A DNA stretch of 64,000 bases, from assembly GCF_008831285.2 (NCBI RefSeq), contig NC_045150.1, positions 1,624,001 to 1,688,000 of the forward strand, in the 5' to 3' direction. A program made the translations under genes and the position numbers. The notes under the pieces were generated by a model that made no database searches, was not told where the DNA came from, and worked only from the letters and a program-made list of their open reading frames with translations. Of the stretch, positions 24,032 through 31,825 are shown one piece after another. Every line of letters starts with the position of its first letter. The first letter of the stretch is position 1. This DNA is from Nymphaea colorata. Taxonomy: Eukaryota > Streptophyta > Magnoliopsida > Nymphaeales > Nymphaeaceae.

Positions 24032-24134
24032 CAGATTTCCAAATTCATATCAGCTATACCAATATTCCTTAGGACATTTTAGCATTGTCTACAAAATCCA
24101 GCTTGAAATATAGCATCGAAAATGTGAACTTCCT
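23660..24134. repeat. Local direct duplication downstream of the TPR gene, second copy split by a palindrome
   Basis: Copy 1 (about 23664-23843) and copy 2 (about 23869-24134) share CACATTATTCCAAATG, CATAGAAG, GCCATGGGACCTA, GCATTCATGGAGTCTGTAAG, AGCTGATATGAATT, GACATTTTAGCATTGT and AATCCAGCTT in the same order. Copy 2 is longer because the 112-bp palindrome (23952-24063) lies within it and about 15 bp of copy 1 are missing at that point. Confidence 0.85.
23952..24063. repeat. Perfect 112-bp palindrome with an AT centre
   Basis: ATTGGTATAGCTGATATGAA, TTTGGAAATCTGATTTTAT and an AT run read into their exact reverse complement, ending TATACCAAT at 24063. The symmetry axis is between 24007 and 24008. 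Arms outside the AT run are 37 bp with no mismatch. The left arm is the native duplicated sequence (GCTGATATGAATT is shared with copy 1), so the right arm is an inverted copy of it. Confidence 0.95.
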
Positions 24135-24890
24135 AGGAGGGAACTAGGAAGCCCCATAATCTGTATGAGACTCTTATTCTATGTCCACGTTTGGCCTTAT
24201 CACTACAAGGTGATGGCGTTGGCCATTAATTACCTTTTTCTAATGACAAAGGGAAGCATAAAGTTTTGTAGTGTCAAAGCTTGTGGTTGACTTGCATGTT
24301 GAGGGTTTTCTACAAGACACTGCACCACCAAGCGTCATGATGGCTTTTCTGGTAAAGAATTTACTCTCAGGTATGCTCAGCTTTTTGTTTTTCAATTCTT
24401 TTTTTTGCTTAATTTGTGAGACAGTGATCCTGGAAGGGTGATAGGCTATTGCTTGATGTCAGTATCATCCTTGTGTGAAATCAGCATCATGTCCTTCCAC
24501 TCAGCTGATTTTTTCCAGATCAGGTATTGGTCCTTCTTGCCCTTTTGGCTGGATATTATAGAACCACTATGGTCTGGGATATTGGGTTGATACTTTGCGA
24601 CACAAACTCAATTGAAGTTTGAATAAGGCCGTAATGATCCTACTTGCACAGTTCACAACGGTTAGGCATTTAACTCCCATGAAGTATTCTGTTGCTCTGG
24701 ATGGTGAAGATATCGTTGGGTTACCATATGATGTGTCACCTCATTTGTGCTAATATTTTGAGTCTTTCTGTGGAGAAAACGTTCAACTGGATTATCATAT
24801 GCTGTCTATAAACAGTTAACAATTGAAGAGCATTGATGGAGAAGTGCTGTAAGGATTTATGCTTCTGCAAATGATTTTCTTTCATCACAG
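24135..24890. other. Gene-free sequence before the E2F remnant
   Basis: No convincing reading frame. If the E2F-like gene once extended upstream, its first DNA-binding domain should lie here; I cannot find it. Confidence 0.35.
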
Positions 24891-25319
24891 GATGTAGGAG
24901 GGATAAGTCATTTGGTTTCCTCACTGACAACTTTGTTAAACTTTTGCTGAGTGGAAAGGTGCATCCCATTTACTATTCTAGTTAATTTCAATATGAGCCT
25001 ATTTATCTTTACATAATGCAGCAAAAGCAAGATGACTTATGACGTTTCAAATCTACTGTCATCGTTGAATCTGTTTGGAAAGGTAAAATTAGTTAGATGT
25101 TCCTTTTATGTATGAGGATTGAATGCAGAAATTTGATTAAATAGCACGATGATGAGTATTTTCCCTTTCTGAAACTTTTCGATGGCTATGTGGTCTGACA
25201 CATTATTTTGTCACAGAAAGCCTGCATTTAGATGGTTGGGTGTTGATGGCAAGCCTAAGAACTCCAGTTCCATCCGTTCACCTCATATCCCTGAGGAAGA
25301 GAGCTCACCTGATCTCTGA
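24891..25319 (+). pseudogene. Atypical E2F (DEL/E2FE-type) remnant, second DNA-binding domain
   Basis: Plant DEL proteins have two E2F DNA-binding domains and act as DP-independent repressors in endocycle and stress control. Three exon-like pieces with GT-AG borders match the second domain in order: 24891-24958 encodes RRDKSFGFLTDNFVKLLLSG, 25022-25082 encodes MTYDVSNLLSSLNLFGK (usual form RRLYDIANVLSSLNLIEK), and 25217-25319 encodes KPAFRWLGVDGKPK then a short tail and TGA. The part between the first two, which should carry the SLDEAAKLL helix, is missing, and RLYDIAN is degraded. No N-terminal half is visible. I infer a decaying or truncated gene. Assignment rests on KPAFRWLG and the NFVKLLL segment. 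Confidence 0.6.
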
Positions 25320-25491
25320 GGAAGAGAGCAAGAAGAAGAGTGTTTGATACAGAACTTGCTAGTGTGGCACTAACCTTGATAAAGTCTCGCTTCTCACTAT
25401 ATGGAAGCTTCGCAATCATGTATACATAAGTGACTGCTGGAGGATGTCAATCGCTTTGCCGTTTTCCTAATGTTAATATTTTTGTACCTTG

Positions 25492-25553
25492 ATGTACACT
25501 AGACTACTAGTAAACAGCTCTGATGTACACTAGACTACTGGTAAACAGCCCAT
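25492..25553. repeat. 31-bp tandem duplication
   Basis: GATGTACACTAGACTACTAG with TAAACAGCTCT is followed at once by the same unit with one or two changes. A second small duplication, TTGCAATAGTTACCTAACCA repeated as TTGCAATAGCTGTTACCTAA, lies at about 25620-25670. Confidence 0.85.
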
Positions 25554-25559
25554 GGACCG

Positions 25560-26616
25560 TGATAATGTCTTTTCATTGACAGCATTTTGGTTGGTTTGCT
25601 ACAGGCGTGATTGTTTTTTTTGCAATAGTTACCTAACCATACTTTGCAATAGCTGTTACCTAACCATACTGTTTCATTTAACTTTCAATAATGAGTGTTT
25701 GAGATTTCTTGTTTTCAATTTGCAGATATCTGATTGTCAAGTGTCTGGCTTGTGGATGCTTCCACCAATCACTAACAATGGAAGAAACCAATTTTGAACG
25801 AGCATTGCTCAGAAAATTTGTGAAAATTTTTCAAACTTATATGCATTGGCTTAACTTTTATCTTACCATGGTCCCAGTCAAATACGACAAATCGTCGATT
25901 TATGCCTCACTGCATGTTTTTAGGACGCACGCAGCTGTTAGCTGGGTGAATTTTCAGAAAAAACCAATTCTTTTGAGAATAAAATTCTGGATAACTTCAC
26001 AATAAATTCGTTTTGGTTAACAAAATATTCCCTAAATATTTGTTTTCTTTTTACAACTTTACTCATTGCACTGTGCATTTAATTTTATGTACTAGTAACT
26101 ATATTTCTAGAGAAAGAATATTTACCGCTAATAATAATACGACAACCATGCAAATAACTTGTTGAAACAGTTAAGCATGATATTCAACCTAGGATCATGG
26201 CATGGAAAGGTATAAAGTCAAAATATACTAAAACTCGTGACAATTCGAATTTCATTTTGTAGACAGTACAACTATTTGTGATCATTAACCCTCGTTTGAT
26301 CCTAATCAAAAATCTCATGTGCTAATCCTAGTCTAGGACGCTCTATATTGAGTACATAACAAGGAAAAAGGACAGTTGGGGTAAAAGGAAGACGTCTTTT
26401 TCGTGACAGCTGAATCTTTCCACTGTGGCTTTAAAACTCATACAAGTGTCGTGTTCAAGACAATGTCGTAAACGTCTGAGGGCAACTTTTAGATGCTGGC
26501 AAGGACAAGCAGTTAATTTAGTTAGGATCAAATTTACTTGATGTAATCAGCCAGATGCCACTTCTCTTAGAAAAATTAGAATCGCATTTTCCACATATAT
26601 TATACGGTAAACCTTT
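25560..26616. other. Gene-free sequence
   Basis: AT-rich, without a domain match. Frames at 25552-25797 and 25709-26005 are short, cysteine- and aromatic-rich in a way expected by chance, and lack any known motif. Confidence 0.4.
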
Positions 26617-27638
26617 TAGGGATGTCAACACGTTGAATTTGAACCTATATATCCTTTACCTAACCTTGGGCACCGGGCCGGATCGCCGCCGGATACTCGG
26701 CCCGGCTCGGGCTCGGGTCGGGCTCAACAAAAATGGTTATCGGACTGGTTCTATCGGCCCCAGCCCGGTTCGTACTTTAATGGGTCGGGCTGGGCTTGAA
26801 ATTCTGCCCGTCGACGACCCGAAAAGCCCAAAAAATTTTTTTTTTCAAAGATTTGGGACTTGGGGTTTCATTTTTTCACCCCCGACGCCCTGCCGTTCTC
26901 CTCCGGCTCTGCGAGACGGCGAGTTTGCGACTGCCTCCTCCTGTCCTCCCTTGCCAATGCCATCACCACCTCGCCATCACCGGCAAGGCCGTCATTGCCT
27001 CGCCAATCGCCAAAAAGCTTGGGGGAACAGTCAACAACGCCAAGTTGCCTTTGTCGGTTACCCACTCCAACCACGACCCTCATTTAGGCGGCCTCATCCT
27101 TGATCACAAGGCGAGCCATGCGGCTGGTGGTCCGACCAGAATGGAGAACGAGAAAATAGCTGTTATCCAGTTTCAGATTTCACCACCAAAAAATGATATT
27201 GAGCAGAGCATCGTGGTCTCAGATTATACTCAGATGGAGAGGATTCTCAAACAGTCTCTGATTAAAAAGATCAAAGCTACTCATTGCAATGTCTTGTTGA
27301 TCCAAAATAGCATCCTCATTCTTCCATGACGCAGTCACCAATCTCTCGCTGCACTTCAGATTAAGCATTTCCATGAGGAAAAATTGGGGTTCACCTAATG
27401 GTGAAGGAAATTTTTTTTGGGGAAGAAAAGGTGGTGAAGATAACGGATCAAAAAAAGGCCGACCCATTTTTTTGACCCGACCCATTAAAAAACGGGCCGG
27501 GCCGGGTCCCCGGCATAAAATCAAGCCTGAGGCCAGATATATTATCAGCTCGGCCCGGCCCCATTATTAACGGGCCGGGCTTCAGGCTGACCCAATCGAA
27601 TTACGGGGCCAAAACTCGGACATTTTTATAGCCCTACC
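26617..27638. mobile_element. Non-autonomous hAT-like element carrying a chaperonin gene fragment
   Basis: The ends read TAGGGATGTCAACACG (26617) and, reversed, TAGGGCTATAAAAATG (27638), a TAGGG terminus pair with weak further identity. Inside each end lies GC-rich sequence of CGGGCCGGGCC and GGCCCGG words (26662-26820, 27490-27570), the same style as the element at 1-960. Between these subterminal parts is a stretch of about 400 bp with a recognisable host gene fragment (CCT4). This is the architecture of a Pack-type transposon, one that has picked up a host gene piece. I saw no clean 8-bp target duplication. Confidence 0.6.
27009..27396 (+). pseudogene. CCT4 (T-complex chaperonin subunit delta) fragment
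   Basis: CCT4 is one of eight subunits of the cytosolic TRiC/CCT chaperonin that folds actin and tubulin. The reading AKKLGGTVNN, LDHKASHAAGGPTRMENEK, IAVIQFQISPP, DIEQSIVVSDYTQMERILK and KKIKATHCNVLLIQNSIL follows the plant CCT4 apical-domain region very closely. There are small in-frame changes (an inserted stretch after NN, a deletion after ERILKQ where EERNYILGM is usual). After a frameshift come HDAVTNLSLHF and, directly joined, IKHFHEEKLGF, which in CCT4 is dozens of residues further on. So it is a rearranged internal fragment without start or end. No introns interrupt it. Confidence 0.85.
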
Positions 27639-28310
27639 TTTACCACGTCTGGTTTGTTGGATGTTTACATATTTAGACTTCAAAAGCACATTATAGAATG
27701 TTCAAAATTGGCTTTCAAAATGCATGGATATTGGATATAAAATATTTATTTAAAACCAAATAAGAATCAAAACTGGGATTTTTCAAAACCAAGTCGGAAT
27801 CTAAACCTCATAAATGACGCTCAATAGTATTTTTAAGATAAGTCGCAAGAGACAAGGTTAGCTTGCTACACAAGTGCAGTTTGTCTTTCGACTATTAATA
27901 TTGAGAAATTTTTCTGACTCCAAACTTGTTCGTATGTACTATTCATGAGAGCTGCCTCCAAGAGAGATAAATGTGCATCAAATCAAGGCCCAGCTAAAAA
28001 TTCTGTGTTGTCATGTTGTGTGGATGGCTAAAAATTAAAGGTTATCACTCGTGAACCGTTTAATGCTTTTGTGACAACTATATTTTAATGACATATTAAT
28101 TTTTAGTCATCTGACAATATCTTAACCTTTGATCTTTTTTAGATTGAAGGTTGAGAAAAAAACAAAGAGAAGATGGTGGTGAACAAATGCAAGATGACAA
28201 AATACCTCATGACCTTTCTATATTTGCTTTTTTCTTGATTGTGGACTTGAAAACATCAAAAGCTACGATTTTTCTTTATCTTTCTAACATCTAAGCATCT
28301 GTCAGTATAT
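27639..28310. other. Gene-free sequence
   Basis: AT-rich. Phrases such as GGATGGCTAAAAATTAAAGG (28021) resemble the inner part of the MITE that follows, so a second, more decayed copy may lie at about 28015-28110. No reading frame of interest. Confidence 0.35.
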
Positions 28311-28317
28311 ATTTCTG

Positions 28318-28498
28318 TCATCCAACCATTTACCCAAGACTATCCATTTCAAATAATGGATGGCTAAAAGGAAAAAAAAGTATGAACTAATATTAGATGA
28401 CAAAAATGCCGATCAATTTTTTCTTTTTATTTTTCTTTTAACTGTCCATCACAATGGATCAGACAGCTCTAGTCAGATGACTGGGTGACTCTAAACAG
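28318..28498. mobile_element. MITE, copy A
   Basis: Reversed, the right part reads TTTAGAGTCACCCAGTCATC, then TGATGGACAGTTAAAAGAAA, AATAAAAAGAAAAAATTGAT and TTTTTGTCATCTAATATTAG. This is the same order as 60811-60925 (copy B). The left part is a diverged inverted copy of the right (CATTTACCCAAGACTATCC, ATGGATGGCTAAAAGG). It has no coding capacity and is followed by a TA microsatellite (28499-28525), as is also the case beside copy B. Confidence 0.7.
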
Positions 28499-28525
28499 TT
28501 ATATATATATATATATATATATATT

Positions 28526-28829
28526 ATTAATGATTTGGGTTTTTCTTTTTCAATTTCTGAGGCCCCTGCTTCAATGCCATTTTTTTGTTGCAAGCAAAAT
28601 CGTTCCTAACATGCATTAGGCATTTGACGCATAAGTTGGTGTTTGACATCACTAGTGCATCCAGAAAGTCCCTTCCTGCTTGCTTTTCTTTTTCCCAATA
28701 TTGTTCCTTTGCTCAAGAATAGCTGTCACTAGGATATGCATGTCCTACCTCTAGCCTTCGGTCGCGAGAAAATAGACCGTGCATGTAGGTGGATAACTTA
28801 ATTTACGTCGGCCCAACTGAAGATGAAAC
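28526..28829. other. Gene-free sequence
   Basis: A 300-bp stretch between the MITE with its TA run and the palindrome array. It holds no gene and no repeat I can define. It would be the promoter region of the OEP16-like fragment if that were expressed. Confidence 0.4.
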
Positions 28830-28919
28830 AAACTCGGTGAAATTTCACCGAGTTTAACGTAAAAGAGAGGGGGTGAAATTTCACCCCCTCGATTGGAGCG
28901 GGTGAAATTTCACCCCCTC
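28830..28919. repeat. Three consecutive palindromes sharing GGTGAAATTTCACC
   Basis: Positions 28830-28855 form a perfect 26-bp palindrome (AAACTCGGTGAAA then its reverse complement). 28867-28890 form a perfect 24-bp palindrome (GAGGGGGTGAAA then its reverse complement). 28896-28919 repeat the second with one mismatch (GAGCGGGTGAAA). All share the 14-bp core GGTGAAATTTCACC. Centres are 36 and 29 bp apart. The array ends 7 bp before the first base that aligns with the OEP16-like coding fragment. Confidence 0.95.
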
Positions 28920-28926
28920 GACAACC

Positions 28927-29257
28927 ATCCTTTCGACGGAGCTTAGGGAGTTGGCCGATGACGCCTCGCCAATGATGAAGACGGCCAAGGGTGCGACGTC
29001 CGGCCTCTTCGCAGAGACCATCTGGGGCACCATCGTCGCAACCTGGTATGACGTCGCCAGAGTTGAACGGAGCGTTGCCCTTCCCGGCCTTATCCGGACG
29101 GTGAAGCTCATGGGAAACTATGGCCTGACATTCGGGGCGATCAGCGGCATCTACATTGGAGTGGACCAGATGGTCGAGAAGGATAGGATGAAGAAAGATT
29201 TCATCAACAGCGCAGTGGGTGGATTCGTTGCCGGCGCTTCTGTCTTGGGATTCAAAG
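28927..29257 (+). pseudogene. OEP16-3-like (PRAT/Tim17-22-23 superfamily) first-exon fragment without a start codon
   Basis: OEP16-3 is a four-helix membrane protein of the Tim17/22/23 superfamily, found in mitochondria and/or plastid envelope of plants. The frame reads ELRELADDASPMMKTAKGAT, DVARVERSVALPGLIRT, MGNYGLTFGAISGIYIGV and INSAVGGFVAGASVLGFK, which is the first two thirds of the protein with good conservation and no internal stop. Where the family begins MDPSELR, the codon at 28927 is ATC, not ATG; later in-frame ATGs (28972) would drop the head. The exon ends at AAAG|GTTACG (29257), a plausible donor. I find no exon with the remaining 50 or so residues in the next 2 kb. Either a truncated gene copy or a captured fragment. 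Confidence 0.75.
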
Positions 29258-29549
29258 GTTACGATTCTTCTTTTTGTCCAAGTAGCAAGTTGAAATTGGA
29301 TTTCTAGGTAGTTAGGGCTTCTATACGGAATTTTTTGGATGCATTAGTTTTCTTTTTTGTCCAATTTGTGGGTTCTCCTCCGGTGTTTTTTTGTCCAATT
29401 TGCTGATGCCTTTGCTTTCTCCCTTTCTCTCTTGCCCTAACTTCTTTCCATTCCATGTTTTATTTTTGAAGTTCTTATTTGGGCTGGTGGAAGAATTGGG
29501 ATTACTTCCATTATAAACAAGTATTAATAGCATTTGAAATCTATCTTTT

Positions 29550-30020
29550 ATGAGGGGGATTAACAAAGTTATTTCCCCCTGTTTTTTCTGGCAGAATTGA
29601 GGGGATCCTTTAGAACATGATTTAGCATTGTTTGTCCCACAACCTTGTATCCAGTTCTTTCTGTTTTAATAATTTATGCAATAGGAGGTTCTATTTTTAT
29701 GCAGTAAGAGGTTCTGTTTTTTTTCATGTCCTATTCGCTATACTCATCATGTATCTTGAATGGTTTATCTTAACAACCAACCCCAGGGACTTAACACTCA
29801 CCACCTTTTCTTGCTTTGCAGCCAACCAAGGCATGTAGTCTTCTGTTATGTTGTGATTAATAATGCTAATCATGTTAAACTTTGTTGTAGTTGTATCCTT
29901 CATCTTGTAATTATGAAGAAGACCCATAACATGCGTTGGGATTAACAAAGTCATTTTCCCCTGTTTATGAGGGGGATTAACAAAGTTATTTTCTCCTGTT
30001 TTTTCTTGCAAAATTGAAGG
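29550..30020. repeat. Dispersed local duplication of GGGGGATTAACAAAGTTATT
   Basis: The unit GGGGGATTAACAAAGTTATT, TCCCCCTGTTTTTTCTGGCA, GAATTGAGGGGAT at 29555-29606 recurs nearly whole at 29969-30022 and in part at 29937-29968. The intervening 330 bp hold no gene. These are local copies in the flank of the OEP16-like fragment. Confidence 0.8.
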
Positions 30021-30051
30021 GATTGTTTGGGCTCGCCTGTGCATCAAACAT

Positions 30052-30224
30052 GGTTAAATTTACCATGTTAAATTCTTCCTGTGCATCAAACAGAGCTTCA
30101 GATTGAAAGAGAGAGATCCTGTAAATTTTTTATGGTTAAATTTACCATGTTAAATTCTTCCTGTGCATCAAACAGAGCTTCAGATTGAAAGAGAGAGAAA
30201 TTTCATCCTGTAAATTTTTTATGC
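30052..30224. repeat. 82-bp tandem duplication
   Basis: The unit starting GGTTAAATTTACCATGTTAA at 30052 and containing TGTGCATCAAACAGAGCTTC and AGATTGAAAGAGAGAG repeats at 30134 with almost no change; the second copy has a 9-bp insertion (AAATTTCAT) near its end. CCTGTGCATCAAACATGGTT just before the first copy (30036) is a partial third copy. Confidence 0.9.
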
Positions 30225-30816
30225 AAGAAAAAAAGTTACCTGCATTGCTCTAGCATAACACAAAGGATACAAGAGACCACCCCTTTCAAGCGAGGATCAT
30301 CTGTAGGTCCCACACGAATGGCCCATGCGCCCTCCATAAATTCATTGGCAAAACCATGCAAGCCTAGTGAGATGTTGATACGAGGCGTCCGGCATTAAAC
30401 TAATTAATATGTGAGGGGCAATTGTTTAAGGGTATTTTATTTTTTATGTAAGGGCATTTTCATCTTTTTGTTCTAATGCAGGCGCATTTTAATATTTTAG
30501 CACTCGAGGGCCTCACGGATTTGAATCTGCTTGGGGCACATCTTCCCCTTAACTTTCCCAAGAGCTCTTTCTTAACACGTATGTTATATTTTAGTACTTC
30601 TCCAATCGGTCCTTCAAGACACGATTTCCGTGACTTAGTGGACCGAGTAATGGAAGTGATCAACGGACCAAAAGCTGTGCATTTAGGGCAAATAAGTAAA
30701 ATATACATACACGGTAAAGGGGATTTTTTGCTTGTCCTTTATTTCTAAGTGTTCTTAAAGAGGGGAACCTTTTAGCGCGCGCCTCTCTACCTCTTGGGGG
30801 AACAGCGCTTCCTCGT
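30225..30816. other. Sequence without a recognised gene
   Basis: An open frame from 30476 (first in-frame ATG at 30581) runs to 30748 on the + strand, about 90 codons in all, without a domain I know. Surrounding phrases (AGGGGCAATTGTTTAAGGGT, TAAGGGCATTTTCATC) are typical of decayed plant transposons. I do not call it a gene. Confidence 0.35.
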
Positions 30817-31002
30817 AAAGCAAGCCTGTTAGAATACAAGTTAAAAACGGAATACCTCCTACCCCTGGGGTCCGTGAGTGCTTTGAAATATAGGTAGGAA
30901 AGCAAGCCTGTTAGAATATAAATTAAAAAGGAGATACCTCCTGCCCTCAGGGTTGGAGAGTGCTTTGAAATATAGGTAGGAAAGCAGGCCTGTTAGAATA
31001 GA
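30817..31002. repeat. 82-bp tandem repeat, 2.3 copies
   Basis: Units start at 30817, 30899 and 30981 with AAAGCAAGCCTGTTAGAATA and end with GTGCTTTGAAATATAGGTAGG. Copies 1 and 2 are about 85% identical; copy 3 stops after 22 bp. The period is exactly 82 bp in both steps, the same length as the unrelated unit at 30052. Confidence 0.9.
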
Positions 31003-31825
31003 ATTGAAGTGTCGTACATCTATTGTTGACAGTCAATAAGAGCTTGTAGTATCATGACAGTCAAACTAACTGAACTTTCACCAATCTACAAGTTTGACTA
31101 GCTACAATTAATCCTCCTTCCATTGATTAATTAAGAAATAGGAAAAAGAAATGAAAGAAAAAAACTTGTTTAGTTGCAAAAAAAAAAAAAAATGAATGAA
31201 AATTATGCTTTAATATAAATTTAATTCCTCCAAAATTGAAGGAATTGAAAAGAAAATAAAAGACATCACTTTTTACTGTATATGCCATTTCTTCGTTTTA
31301 TGTGACAACAACATGTAGGTTCGTTTCTCTTCTCTTCTCTATCTATGTTTTTACCACTGTTCACAACACCCGCTTCTCCCTCTCCACCGTCTCGTGCAAT
31401 GGCATTATTATAAAGTATCATTTCTTTTGTTTTTTATAAAGTCCAAACAAACATGTTTAACATGTTTTATAATCACTTCTTTCCTTTCATTTTTATTTTT
31501 TTTTCCTTTCTCATTCCATTTTCTTCCCTTTCTTTCCCTTTTCCTTTCCATCCCTCTTTCCTTTCCTCTCCCTCCATCCAAACTAAGCATTGGAGACTAA
31601 GGTTTGATGATTATGTATTTGTACCAAGGAAAGTATCTACACAAGATATAATAAATCATGACTGTCATACTCAAAGCAATAATCAAATGTGACATTTATC
31701 TTTTCACTTATATACAATAAACACATCAAAGAGGAGGAGCTCCACAGGCAGGCGATTCCAACGACTCCCCATATCGTACTCCCGACTACGATCTTTCACA
31801 AGCTGTTGGCGAAATCGCCTCAACT
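31003..31825. other. Gene-free sequence and SHMT downstream flank
   Basis: AT-rich with an A-run (31180-31192) and a long pyrimidine tract (31320-31580). The part near 31690-31825 is probably the 3' UTR of the SHMT gene on the minus strand; no clear polyadenylation signal can be singled out. Confidence 0.4.

Noticed and set aside
26796-27329. 177-codon frame over the CCT4 fragment taken as a gene
   Set aside because: The front part is transposon sequence, the CCT4 part is internal and rearranged, and the frame shifts before its end.
30476-30748. 90-codon frame as a small gene
   Set aside because: No domain, no family resemblance, and the setting is repeat-rich. Kept only as an anonymous stretch.
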